NCBI RefSeq assembly: GCF_050948175.1
Contig: NW_027490115.1
Location: 1,488,001-1,552,000, forward strand
Source: Xylocopa sonorina
Taxonomy: Eukaryota; Arthropoda; Insecta; Hymenoptera; Apidae
Length of the DNA: 64,000 bases
Reading direction: 5' to 3'
The translations under genes were made by a program, and so were the position numbers. Positions 49,252 to 63,500 of the stretch are shown here, in pieces. The stretch's first letter is position 1; each line of letters opens with the position of its first letter. Below the pieces are notes generated by a model. The model searched no databases, was not told the DNA's origin, and saw only the letters and a program-made list of their open reading frames with translations.

Positions 49252-52200
49252 AAGCATAGAGTTCAAATGCTTCTTAAAACGAGATATTGCATCTCATATC
49301 TATGTTTCATGGTAAGATACAATATTCATTGCGAAGTGTTATGCATTCCTCGTCTACACTTCAAATGAATGTAAATGCGACACTTCCTTGCAAAGAAATA
49401 GCGTTTGCAGATGTCTACGTATCGTAGCAATAGGTTTCTAATGCCTCTTAAAACGCGATATCGCATCTCATTTCTATGTTTCATGGTAAGATATAGTATG
49501 ATTTGCGAAGTTTCATGTATTCCTCGTCTACACTTCAAATTAATGTAAATGCGACACTTCCTTGCAAGGAAATAGCGTTTGCAGATGTCTACGTATCGTA
49601 GCAATAGCTTTCTAATGCTTCTTAAAACGCGATATCGCATCTAATTTCTATGTTTCATGGTAAGATATAACATGATTTGCGAAGTGTCATGTACTCCTCG
49701 TCTACACTTCAAATGAATGTGAATGCGATACTTCCTCGCTAGGAAATAGCGTTTGCAGATGTCTACGTATCGTAGCAATAGAGTTCATATGATTCTTAAA
49801 ACGCGATATCGCATCTCATTTCTATGTTTCATGGTAAGATATAACATGATTTGCGAAATGTTATGTATTCCTCCTCTACACTTCAAATGTTTGTAAATGT
49901 GACATTTCCTTGCCAGGAAATAGCGTTTACAAATGTCTACCTATCGTAGCAATAGTGTTCTAATGCTCCTTAAAACGCGATATCGCATCTCATTTCCATG
50001 TTTCATGGTAAGATATGATATGATTTGCGAAGTGTTATGTATTCCTCGTCTACACTTCAAATGAATGTGAATGCGATACTTCCTCGCTAGGAAATAGCGT
50101 TTGCAGATGTCTACGTATCGTAGCAATAGCTTTCTAATGCTTCTTAAAACGCGATATCGCATCTCATATCTATGTTTCATGGTAAGATATAATATGATTT
50201 GCGAAGTGTTATGTATTCCTCGTCCACACTTCAAATGAATGTGAATGCGACACTTCCTCGCTAGGAAATAGCGTTTGCAGATGTCTACGTATCGTAGCAA
50301 TAGATTTCTAATGCTTCTTAAAACGCGATATCGCATCTCATTTCTATGTTTCATGGTAAGATATAATATGATTTGCGAAGTGTCATATATTCCTCGTCTA
50401 CACTTCAAATGAATGTAAATGCGACACTTCCTTCCAAAGAAATAGCGTTTGCAGATGTCTACGTATCGTAGCAATAGATGTCTAATGCTTCTTAAAACGC
50501 GATATCGCATCTCATTTCTATGTTTCATGGTAAGATATAATATGATTTGCGAAGTGTCATATATTCCTCGTCTACACTTCAAATGAATGTAAATGCGACA
50601 CTTCCTTGCAAGGAAATAGCGTTTGCAGATGTCTACGTATCGTAGCAATGGATTTCTAAAGCTTCTTAAAACGCGATATCGCATCTCATTTCTATGTTTC
50701 ATGGTAAGATATAATATGATTTGCGAAGTTTCATGTGTTCCTCGTCTATACTTAAAATGAATGTAAATGCGACACTTCCTTGCTAGGAAATAGCGTCTGC
50801 AGATGTCTATGTATCGTAGCAATAGAGTTGTAATGCTTCTTAAAACGCGATATCGCATCTCATTTCTATGTTTCATGGTAAGATGTAATATGATTTGCGT
50901 AGTGTTATGTATTCCTCGTCTACACTTCAAATGAATGTAAATGCGACACTTCCTTGCAAGGAATTAGCGTTTGCAGATGTCTACGTATCGAAGCAATAGA
51001 GTTCAAATGCTTCTTAAAACGAGATATTGCATCTCATATCTATGTCTCATGATAAGGTATAATATCCATTGCGAAGTGTTATGCATTCCTCGTCTACGAT
51101 TCAAATGAAAGTAAATGCGACACTTCCTTGCAAGGAAATAACGATTACAGATGTCTACGTATCGTAGCAATAGAGTTCTAATGCTTCTTAAAACGCGATA
51201 TCGCATCTCACTTTTATGCTTCATGATAAGGTATAATATTCATTGCGAAGTGTCATGTAAACCTCGTATTCACTTCAAAAGGATGTAAATACGACACTTC
51301 CTCGCTAGGAAATAGCGTTTGCAGATGTCTACGTATCGTAGCAATAGCTTTCTAATGCTTCTTAAAACGCGATATCGCATCTCATTTCTATGTTTCATGG
51401 TAAGATATAATATGATTTGCGAAGTGTCATGTATTCCTCGTCTACACTTCAAATGAATGTAAATGCGACACTTCCTTGCTAGGAAATATCGTCTGCAGAT
51501 ATCTAGGTATCGTAGCAATGGAGTTCTAATGCTTCTTAAAACGCGATATCGCATCTCATTTCTATGTTTCATGGTAAGATATAATATGATTTGCGAAGTT
51601 TCATGTATTCCTCGTCTACACTTCAAATGAATGTAAATGCGACACTTCCTTGCTAGGAAATAGCGTCTGCAGATGTCTAGGTATCGTAGCAATAGAGTTG
51701 TAATGCTTCTTAAAACGCGATATCGCATCTCATTTCTATGTTTCATGGTAAGATATAATATGATTTGCGAAGTGTCATGTATTCCTCGTCTACACTTCAA
51801 ATGAATGTAAATGCGACACTTTCTTGCTAGGAAATAGCGTCTGCAGATATCTAGGTATCGTAGCAATAGAGTTCTAATGCTTCTTAAAACGCGATATTGC
51901 ATCTCATATCTGTGTTTCATGATAAGATATAATATTCATTGCGAAGTGTTATGCATTCCTCGTCTACGATTCAAATGAAAGTAAATGCGACACTTCCTTG
52001 CAAGGAAATAACGATTGCAGATGTCTACGTATCGTAGCAATAGCTTTCTAATGCTTCTTAAAACGCGATATCGCATCTCATTTCTATGTTTCATGGTAAG
52101 ATATAATATGATTTGCGAAGTGTTATGTATTCCTCGTCTACACTTCAAATGAATGTAAATGCGACACTTCCTTGCTAGGAAATAGCGTTTGCAGATGTCT

Positions 52201-53252
52201 ACCTATCGTAGCAATAGTGTTCTAATGCTTCTTAAAACGCGATATCGCATCTCATTTCTATGTTTCATGGTAAGATATAATATGATTTGCGAAGTGTCAT
52301 GTATTCCTCGTCTACATTTCAAATGAATGAAAATGCGACACTTCCTTACAAGGAAATAGCGTTTGCAGATGTCTACGTATCGTAGCAATAGAGTTCTAAT
52401 GCTTCTTAAAGCGCGATATCGCATCTCATTTCTATGTTTCATGGTAAGATATAATATGATTAGCGAAGTGTTACGTATTCCTCGTCTACACTTCAAATGA
52501 ATGAAAATGCGACACTTCCTTGCAAGGAAATAGCGTTTGCAGATGCCTACTTATCGTAGGGATGGAGTTCTAATGCTTCTTAAAACGTGATATCGCATCT
52601 CATATCTATGTTTCAAGATAAGATATAATATTCATTGCGAAGTGTTATGCATTCCTCGTCTACGATTCAAATGGATGTAAATGCGTCACTTCCTTGCCAG
52701 GACATAGCGTTTGCAGATGTCTACGTATCGTAGCAATAGATTTCTGATTCTTCTTAAAGCGCGATATCGCATCTTATTTCTATGTTTCATGGTAAGATAT
52801 AATATGATTTGTTAAGTGTTATGTATTCCTCGTCTACACTTCAAATGAATGTAAATGCGACACTTCTTTCCAAAGAAATAGCGTTTGCAGATGTCTACGT
52901 ATAGTAGCAATAGATGTCTAATGCTTCTTAAAACGCGATATCGCATCTCATTTCTATGTTTTATGGTAAGATATAATATGACTTGCGAAGTGTCATATAT
53001 TCCTCGTCTACACTTCAAATGAAAGTAAATGCGACACTTCCTTGCTAGGAAATAGCGTCTGCAGATGTCTACGTATCGTAGCAATAGTGTTGTAATGCTT
53101 CTTAAAACGCGATATCGCATCTCATTTCTATGTTTCATGGTAAGATGTAATATGACTTGCGAAGTGTTATGTATTCCTCGTCTACACTTCAAATGAATGT
53201 AAATGCGACACTTCCTTGCAAGGAAATAACGTTTGCAGATGTCTACGTATCG
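49252..53252 (+). repeat. Right-array higher-order repeat, 23-monomer version (4,001 bp)
   Basis: The unit is bounded by successive GAAGCATAG deletion markers. It contains the segment parallel to 46,543-49,251, but with two extra monomers: within 47,617-48,202 versus 51,270-52,203 the offset changes from 3,653 to 4,001 bp, a step of 348 bp or one dimer. Confidence 0.88.
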
Positions 53253-55861
53253 AAGCATAGAGTTCAAATGCTTCTTAAAACGAGATATTGCATCTCATAT
53301 CTATGTTTCATGGTAAGATACAATATTCATTGCGAAGTGTTATGCATTCCTCGTCTACACTTCAAATGAATGTAAATGCGACACTTCCTTGCAAAGAAAT
53401 AGCGTTTGCAGATGTCTACGTATCGTAGCAATGGATTTCTAAAGCTTCTTAAAACGCGATATCGCATCTCATTTCTATGTTTCATGGTAAGATATAATAT
53501 GATTTGCGAAGTTTCATGTGTTCCTCGTCTATACTTAAAATGAATGTAAATGCGACACTTCCTTGCTAGGAAATAGCGTCTGCAGATGTCTATGTATCGT
53601 AGCAATAGAGTTGTAATGCTTCTTAAAACGCGATATCGCATCTCATTTCTATGTTTCATGGTAAGATGTAATATGATTTGCGTAGTGTTATGTATTCCTC
53701 GTCTACACTTCAAATGAATGTAAATGCGACACTTCCTTGCAAGGAATTAGCGTTTGCAGATGTCTACGTATCGAAGCAATAGAGTTCAAATGCTTCTTAA
53801 AACGAGATATTGCATCTCATATCTATGTCTCATGATAAGGTATAATATCCATTGCGAAGTGTTATGCATTCCTCGTCTACGATTCAAATGAAAGTAAATG
53901 CGACACTTCCTTGCAAGGAAATAACGATTACAGATGTCTACGTATCGTAGCAATAGAGTTCTAATGCTTCTTAAAACGCGATATCGCATCTCACTTTTAT
54001 GCTTCATGATAAGGTATAATATTCATTGCGAAGTGTCATGTAAACCTCGTATTCACTTCAAAAGGATGTAAATACGACACTTCCTCGCTAGGAAATAGCG
54101 TTTGCAGATGTCTACGTATCGTAGCAATAGCTTTCTAATGCTTCTTAAAACGCGATATCGCATCTCATTTCTATGTTTCATGGTAAGATATAATATGATT
54201 TGCGAAGTGTCATGTATTCCTCGTCTACACTTCAAATGAATGTAAATGCGACACTTCCTTGCTAGGAAATATCGTCTGCAGATATCTAGGTATCGTAGCA
54301 ATGGAGTTCTAATGCTTCTTAAAACGCGATATCGCATCTCATTTCTATGTTTCATGGTAAGATATAATATGATTTGCGAAGTTTCATGTATTCCTCGTCT
54401 ACACTTCAAATGAATGTAAATGCGACACTTCCTTGCTAGGAAATAGCGTCTGCAGATGTCTAGGTATCGTAGCAATAGAGTTGTAATGCTTCTTAAAACG
54501 CGATATCGCATCTCATTTCTATGTTTCATGGTAAGATATAATATGATTTGCGAAGTGTCATGTATTCCTCGTCTACACTTCAAATGAATGTAAATGCGAC
54601 ACTTTCTTGCTAGGAAATAGCGTCTGCAGATATCTAGGTATCGTAGCAATAGAGTTCTAATGCTTCTTAAAACGTGATATTGCATCTCATATCTGTGTTT
54701 CATGATAAGATATAATATTCATTGCGAAGTGTTATGCATTCCTCGTCTACGATTCAAATGAAAGTAAATGCGACACTTCCTTGCAAGGAAATAACGATTG
54801 CAGATGTCTACGTATCGTAGCAATAGCTTTCTAATGCTTCTTAAAACGCGATATCGCATCTCATTTCTATGTTTCATGGTAAGATATAATATGATTTGCG
54901 AAGTGTCATGTATTCCTCGTCTACATTTCAAATGAATGAAAATGCGACACTTCCTTACAAGGAAATAGCGTTTGCAGATGTCTACGTATCGTAGCAATAG
55001 AGTTCTAATGCTTCTTAAAGCGCGATATCGCATCTCATTTCTATGTTTCATGGTAAGATATAATATGATTAGCGAAGTGTTACGTATTCCTCGTCTACAC
55101 TTCAAATGAATGAAAATGCGACACTTCCTTGCAAGGAAATAGCGTTTGCAGATGCCTACTTATCGTAGGGATGGAGTTCTAATGCTTCTTAAAACGTGAT
55201 ATCGCATCTCATATCTATGTTTCAAGATAAGATATAATATTCATTGCGAAGTGTTATGCATTCCTCGTCTACGATTCAAATGGATGTAAATGCGTCACTT
55301 CCTTGCCAGGACATAGCGTTTGCAGATGTCTACGTATCGTAGCAATAGATTTCTAATTCTTCTTAAAGCGCGATATCGCATCTTATTTCTATGTTTCATG
55401 GTAAGATATAATATGATTTGTTAAGTGTTATGTATTCCTCGTCTACACTTCAAATGAATGTAAATGCGACACTTCTTTCCAAAGAAATAGCGTTTGCAGA
55501 TGTCTACGTATAGTAGCAATAGATGTCTAATGCTTCTTAAAACGCGACATCGCATCTCATTTCTATGTTTTATGGTAAGATATAATATGACTTGCGAAGT
55601 GTCATATATTCCTCGTCTACACTTCAAATGAAAGTAAATGCGACACTTCCTTGCTAGGAAATAGCGTCTGCAGATGTCTACGTATCGTAGCAATAGTGTT
55701 GTAATGCTTCTTAAAACGCGATATCGCATCTCATTTCTATGTTTCATGGTAAGATGTAATATGACTTGCGAAGTGTTATGTATTCCTCGTCTACACTTCA
55801 AATGAATGTAAATGCGACACTTCCTTGCAAGGAAATAACGTTTGCAGATGTCTACGTATCG
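53253..55861 (+). repeat. Right-array higher-order repeat, 15-monomer version (2,609 bp)
   Basis: Bounded by deletion markers. It retains the block with GAGATATTGC, ATTACAGATG, TTTTATGCTTC and AAAGGATGTAAATACG in the same order as the 23-monomer unit but lacks eight monomers. Its last monomers equal those before 53,252. Confidence 0.87.
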
Positions 55862-57773
55862 AAGCATAGAGTTCAAATGCTTCTTAAAACGAGATATTGC
55901 ATCTCATATCTATGTTTCATGGTAAGATACAATATTCATTGCGAAGTGTTATGCATTCCTCGTCTACACTTCAAATGAATGTAAATGCGACACTTCCTTG
56001 CAAAGAAATAGCGTTTGCAGATGTCTACGTATCGTAGCAATAGGTTTCTAATGCCTCTTAAAACGCGATATCGCATCTCAATTCTATGTTTCATGGTAAG
56101 ATATAGTATGATTTGCGAAGTTTCATGTATTCCTCGTCTACACTTCAAATTAATGTAAATGCGACACTTCCTTGCAAGGAAATAGCGTTTGCAGATGTCT
56201 ACGTATCGTAGCAATAGCTTTCTAATGCTTCTTAAAACGCGATATCGCATCTAATTTCTATGTTCATGGTAAGATATAACATGATTTGCGAAGTGTCATG
56301 TACTCCTCGTCTACACTTCAAATGAATGTGAATGCGATACTTCCTCGCTAGGAAATAGCGTTTGCAGATGTCTACGTATCGTAGCAATAGAGTTCATATG
56401 ATTCTTAAAACGCGATATCGCATCTCATTTCTATGTTTCATGGTAAGATATAACATGATTTGCGAAATGTTATGTATTCCTCCTCTACACTTCAAATGTT
56501 TGTAAATGTGACATTTCCTTGCCAGGAAATAGCGTTTACAAATGTCTACCTATCGTAGCAATAGTGTTCTAATGCTCCTTAAAACGCGATATCGCATCTC
56601 ATTTCCATGTTTCATGGTAAGATATGATATGATTTGCGAAGTGTTATGTATTCCTCGTCTACACTTCAAATGAATGTGAATGCGATACTTCCTCGCTAGG
56701 AAATAGCGTTTGCAGATGTCTACGTATCGTAGCATTAGCTTTCTAATGCTTCTTAAAACGCGATATCGCATCTCATATCTATGTTTCGTGGTAAGATATA
56801 ATATGATTTGCGAAGTGTTATGTATTCCTCGTCCACACTTCAAATGAATGTGAATGCGATACTTCCTCGCTAGGAAATAGCGTTTGCAGATGTCTACGTA
56901 TCGTAGCAATAGGTTTCTAATGCTTCTTAAAACGCGATATCGCATCTCATTTCTATGTTTCATGGTAAGATATAATATGATTTGCGAAGTTTCATGTATT
57001 CCTCGTCTATACTTCAAATGAATGTAAATGCGACACTTCCTTGCAAGGAAATAGCGTTTGCAGATGTCTACTTATCGTAGGGATGGAGTTCTAATGCTTC
57101 TTAAAACGTGATATCGCATCTCATATCTATGTTTCAAGATAAGATATAATATTCATTGCGAAGTGTTATGCATTCCTCGTCTACGATTCAAATGGATGTA
57201 AATGCGTCACTTCCTTGCCAGGACATAGCGTTTGCAGATGTCTACGTATCGTAGCAATAGATTTCTAATTCTTCTTAAAGCGCGATATCGCATCTTATTT
57301 CTATGTTTCATGGTAAGATATAATATGATTTGTTAAGTGTTATGTATTCCTCGTCTACACTTCAAATGAATGTAAATGCGACACTTCTTTCCAAAGAAAT
57401 AGCGTTTGCAGATGTCTACGTATAGTAGCAATAGATGTCTAATGCTTCTTAAAACGCGATATCGCATCTCATTTCTATGTTTTATGGTAAGATATAATAT
57501 GACTTGCGAAGTGTCATATATTCCTCGTCTACACTTCAAATGAAAGTAAATGCGACACTTCCTTGCTAGGAAATAGCGTCTGCAGATGTCTACGTATCGT
57601 AGCAATAGTGTTGTAATGCTTCTTAAAACGCGATATCGCATCTCATTTCTATGTTTCATGGTAAGATGTAATATGACTTGCGAAGTGTTATGTATTCCTC
57701 GTCTACACTTCAAATGAATGTAAATGCGACACTTCCTTGCAAGGAAATAACGTTTGCAGATGTCTACGTATCG
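55862..57773 (+). repeat. Right-array higher-order repeat, 11-monomer version (1,912 bp)
   Basis: Bounded by deletion markers and two bases short of 11 x 174. The second missing base is in CTATGTTCATGG near 56,261 (normal CTATGTTTCATGG). The same second deletion recurs near 60,956, exactly 4,695 bp on, but not at the matching place near 49,650, so it dates a later amplification. Confidence 0.87.
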
Positions 57774-60556
57774 AAGCATAGAGTTCAAATGCTTCTTAAA
57801 ACGAGATATTGCATCTCATATCTATGTTTCATGGTAAGATACAATATTCATTGCGAAGTGTTATGCATTCCTCGTCTACACTTCAAATGAATGTAAATGC
57901 GACACTTCCTTGCAAAGAAATAGCGTTTGCAGATGTCTACGTATCGTAGCAATGGATTTCTAAAGCTTCTTAAAACGCGATATCGCATCTCATTTCTATG
58001 TTTCATGGTAAGATATAATATGATTTGCGAAGTTTCATGTGTTCCTCGTCTATACTTAAAATGAATGTAAATGCGACACTTCCTTGCTAGGAAATAGCGT
58101 CTGCAGATGTCTATGTATCGTAGCAATAGAGTTGTAATGCTTCTTAAAACGCGATATCGCATCTCATTTCTATGTTTCATGGTAAGATGTAATATGATTT
58201 GCGTAGTGTTATGTATTCCTCGTCTACACTTCAAATGAATGTAAATGCGACACTTCCTTGCAAGGAATTAGCGTTTGCAGATGTCTACGTATCGAAGCAA
58301 TAGAGTTCAAATGCTTCTTAAAACGAGATATTGCATCTCATATCTATGTCTCATGATAAGGTATAATATCCATTGCGAAGTGTTATGCATTCCTCGTCTA
58401 CGATTCAAATGAAAGTAAATGCGACACTTCCTTGCAAGGAAATAACGATTACAGATGTCTACGTATCGTAGCAATAGAGTTCTAATGCTTCTTAAAACGC
58501 GATATCGCATCTCACTTTTATGCTTCATGATAAGGTATAATATTCATTGCGAAGTGTCATGTAAACCTCGTATTCACTTCAAAAGGATGTAAATACGACA
58601 CTTCCTCGCTAGGAAATAGCGTTTGCAGATGTCTACGTATCGTAGCAATAGCTTTCTAATGCTTCTTAAAACGCGATATCGCATCTCATTTCTATGTTTC
58701 ATGGTAAGATATAATATGATTTGCGAAGTGTCATGTATTCCTCGTCTACACTTCAAATGAATGTAAATGCGACACTTCCTTGCTAGGAAATATCGTCTGC
58801 AGATATCTAGGTATCGTAGCAATGGAGTTCTAATGCTTCTTAAAACGCGATATCGCATCTCATTTCTATGTTTCATGGTAAGATATAATATGATTTGCGA
58901 AGTTTCATGTATTCCTCGTCTACACTTCAAATGAATGTAAATGCGACACTTCCTTGCTAGGAAATAGCGTCTGCAGATGTCTAGGTATCGTAGCAATAGA
59001 GTTGTAATGCTTCTTAAAACGCGATATCGCATCTCATTTCTATGTTTCATGGTAAGATATAATATGATTTGCGAAGTGTCATGTATTCCTCGTCTACACT
59101 TCAAATGAATGTAAATGCGACACTTTCTTGCTAGGAAATAGCGTCTGCAGATATCTAGGTATCGTAGCAATAGAGTTCTAATGCTTCTTAAAACGCGATA
59201 TTGCATCTCATATCTGTGTTTCATGATAAGATATAATATTCATTGCGAAGTGTTATGCATTCCTCGTCTACGATTCAAATGAAAGTAAATGCGACACTTC
59301 CTTGCAAGGAAATAACGATTGCAGATGTCTACGTATCGTAGCAATAGCTTTCTAATGCTTCTTAAAACGCGATATCGCATCTCATTTCTATGTTTCATGG
59401 TAAGATATAATATGATTTGCGAAGTGTTATGTATTCCTCGTCTACACTTCAAATGAATGTAAATGCGACACTTCCTTGCTAGGAAATAGCGTTTGCAGAT
59501 GTCTACCTATCGTAGCAATAGTGTTCTAATGCTTCTTAAAACGCGATATCGCATCTCATTTCTATGTTTCATGGTAAGATATAATATGATTTGCGAAGTG
59601 TCATGTATTCCTCGTCTACATTTCAAATGAATGAAAATGCGACACTTCCTTACAAGGAAATAGCGTTTGCAGATGTCTACGTATCGTAGCAATAGAGTTC
59701 TAATGCTTCTTAAAGCGCGATATCGCATCTCATTTCTATGTTTCATGGTAAGATATAATATGATTAGCGAAGTGTTACGTATTCCTCGTCTACACTTCAA
59801 ATGAATGAAAATGCGACACTTCCTTGCAAGGAAATAGCGTTTGCAGATGCCTACTTATCGTAGGGATGGAGTTCTAATGCTTCTTAAAACGTGATATCGC
59901 ATCTCATATCTATGTTTCAAGATAAGATATAATATTCATTGCGAAGTGTTATGCATTCCTCGTCTACGATTCAAATGGATGTAAATGCGTCACTTCCTTG
60001 CCAGGACATAGCGTTTGCAGATGTCTACGTATCGTAGCAATAGATTTCTAATTCTTCTTAAAGCGCGATATCGCATCTTATTTCTATGTTTCATGGTAAG
60101 ATATAATATGATTTGTTAAGTGTTATGTATTCCTCGTCTACACTTCAAATGAATGTAAATGCGACACTTCTTTCCAAAGAAATAGCGTTTGCAGATGTCT
60201 ACGTATAGTAGCAATAGATGTCTAATGCTTCTTAAAACGCGATATCGCATCTCATTTCTATGTTTTATGGTAAGATATAATATGACTTGCGAAGTGTCAT
60301 ATATTCCTCGTCTACACTTCAAATGAAAGTAAATGCGACACTTCCTTGCTAGGAAATAGCGTCTGCAGATGTCTACGTATCGTAGCAATAGTGTTGTAAT
60401 GCTTCTTAAAACGCGATATCGCATCTCATTTCTATGTTTCATGGTAAGATGTAATATGACTTGCGAAGTGTTATGTATTCCTCGTCTACACTTCAAATGA
60501 ATGTAAATGCGACACTTCCTTGCAAGGAAATAACGTTTGCAGATGTCTACGTATCG
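57774..60556 (+). repeat. Right-array higher-order repeat, 16-monomer version (2,783 bp)
   Basis: Bounded by deletion markers. It is like the 15-monomer version with one more monomer; the stretch around 59,240-59,800 parallels 51,936-52,496 and 47,935-48,495. After 60,556 the array repeats the 55,862-type unit to about 61,750 and then changes to a set of monomers with GTGCTACGTATTCC and GATTGCAGATG. Confidence 0.86.
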
Positions 60557-63500
60557 AAGCATAGAGTTCAAATGCTTCTTAAAACGAGATATTGCATCTC
60601 ATATCTATGTTTCATGGTAAGATACAATATTCATTGCGAAGTGTTATGCATTCCTCGTCTACACTTCAAATGAATGTAAATGCGAAACTTCCTTGCAAAG
60701 AAATAGCGTTTGCAGATGTCTACGTATCGTAGCAATAGGTTTCTAATGCCTCTTAAAACGCGATATCGCATCTCAATTCTATGTTTCATGGTAAGATATA
60801 GTATGATTTGCGAAGTTTCATGTATTCCTCGTCTACACTTCAAATTAATGTAAATGCGACACTTCCTTGCAAGGAAATAGCGTTTGCAGATGTCTACGTA
60901 TCGTAGCAATAGCTTTCTAATGCTTCTTAAAACGCGATATCGCATCTAATTTCTATGTTCATGGTAAGATATAACATGATTTGCGAAGTGTCATGTACTC
61001 CTCGTCTACACTTCAAATGAATGTGAATGCGATACTTCCTCGCTAGGAAATAGCGTTTGCAGATGTCTACGTATCGTAGCAATAGAGTTCATATGATTCT
61101 TAAAACGCGATATCGCATCTCATTTCTATGTTTCATGGTAAGATATAACATGATTTGCGAAATGTTATGTATTCCTCCTCTACACTTCAAATGTTTGTAA
61201 ATGTGACATTTCCTTGCCAGGAAATAGCGTTTACAAATGTCTACCTATCGTAGCAATAGTGTTCTAATGCTCCTTAAAACGCGATATCGCATCTCATTTC
61301 CATGTTTCATGGTAAGATATGATATGATTTGCGAAGTGTTATGTATTCCTCGTCTACACTTCAAATGAATGTGAATGCGATACTTCCTCGCTAGGAAATA
61401 GCGTTTGCAGATGTCTACGTATCGTAGCATTAGCTTTCTAATGCTTCTTAAAACGCGATATCGCATCTCATATCTATGTTTCGTGGTAAGATATAATATG
61501 ATTTGCGAAGTGTTATGTATTCCTCGTCCACACTTCAAATGAATGTGAATGCGATACTTCCTCGCTAGGAAATAGCGTTTGCAGATGTCTACGTATCGTA
61601 GCAATAGGTTTCTAATGCTTCTTAAAACGCGATATCGCATCTCATTTCTATGTTTCATGGTAAGATATAATATGATTTGCGAAGTTTCATGTATTCCTCG
61701 TCTATACTTCAAATGAATGTAAATGCGACACTTCCTTGCAAGGAAATAGCGTTTGCAGATGTCTACGTATCGTAGCAATAGCTTTCTAATGCTTCTTAAA
61801 ACGCGATATCGCATCTAATTTCTATGTTTCATGGTAAGATATAATATGATTTGCGAAGTGCTACGTATTCCTCGTCTACACTTCAAATGAATGTGAATGC
61901 GACACTTCCTCGCTAGGAAATAGCGATTGCAGATGTCTACGTATCGTAGCAATAGAGTTGATATGATTCTTAAAACGCGATATCGCATCTCATTTCTATG
62001 TTTCATGGTAAGATATAACATGATTTGCGAAATGTTATGTATTCCTCCTCTACTCTTCAAATGTTTGTAAATGTGACATTTCCTTGCCAGGAAATAGCGT
62101 TTGCAAATGTCTACGTATCGTAGCAATAGCTTTCTAATGCTTCTTAAAACGCGATATCGCATCTAATTTCTATGTTTCATGGTAAGATATAATATGATTT
62201 GCGAAGTGCTACGTATTCCTCGTCTACACTTCAAATGAATGTGAATGCGACACTTCCTTGCTAGGAAATAGCGTCTGCAGATGTCTATGTATCGTAGCAA
62301 TAGAGTTGTAATGCTTCTTAAAACGCGATATCGCATCTCATTTCTATGTTTCATGGTAAGATGTAATATGATTTGCGTAGTGTTATGTATTCCTCGTCTA
62401 CACTTCAAATGAATGTAAATGCGACACTTCCTTGCTAGGAAATAGCGATTGCAGATGTCTACGTATCGTAGCAATAGAGTTCATATGATTCTTAAAACGC
62501 GATATCGCATCTCATTTCTATGTTTCATGGTAAGATATAACATGATTTGCGAAGTGTCATGTACTCCTCGTCTACACTTCAAATGAATGTAAATGCGACA
62601 CTTCCTTGCAAGGAAATAGCGTTTGCAGATGTCTACGTATCGTAGCAATAGCTTTCTAATGCTTCTTAAAACGCGATATCGCATCTAATTTCTATGTTTC
62701 ATGGTAAGATATAATATGATTTGCGAAGTGCTACGTATTCCTCGTCTACACTTCAAATGAATGTGAATGCGTCACTTCCTCGCTAGGAAATAGCGATTGC
62801 AGATATCTACGTATCGTAGCAATAGAGTTCATATGATACTTAAAACGCGATATCGCATCTCATTTCTATGTTTCATGGTAAGATATAACATGATTTGCGA
62901 AGTGTCATGTACTCCTCGTCTACACTTCAAATGAATGTGAATGCGATACTTCCTCGCTAGGAAATAGCGTTTGCAGATGTCTACGTATCGTAGCAATAGC
63001 TTTCTAATGCTTCTTAAAACGCGATATCGCATCTCATTTCTATGTTTCATGGTAAGATATAATATGATTTGCGAAGTGTTATGTATTCCTCGTCTACACT
63101 TCAAATGAATGTAAATGCGATACTTCCTCACTAGGAAATAGCGTTTGCAGATGTCTACGTGTCGTAGCAATAGCTTTCTAATGCTTCTTAAAACGCGATA
63201 TCGCATCTCATTCCTATGTTCCATGGTAAGATATAATATGATTTGCGAAGTGTCATGTATTCCTCGTCTACACTTCAAATGAATGTAAATGCGACACTTC
63301 CTTGCTAGGAAGTAGCGTCTGCAGATGTCTAGGTATCGTAGCAATAGAGTTCATATGATCCTTAAAATGCGATATCGCATCTCATTTCTATGTTTCATGG
63401 TAAGATATAACATGATTTGCGAAGTGTTATGTATTCCTCGTCTACACTTCAAATGAATGTGAATGCGATACTTCCTCGCTAGGAAATAGCGTTTGCAGAT

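Noticed and set aside
49156..60673. Five identical 70-codon plus-strand frames (49,156; 53,157; 55,766; 57,678; 60,461)
   Set aside because: They are the same piece of the higher-order repeat read in another frame; identity reflects DNA amplification, not protein conservation.
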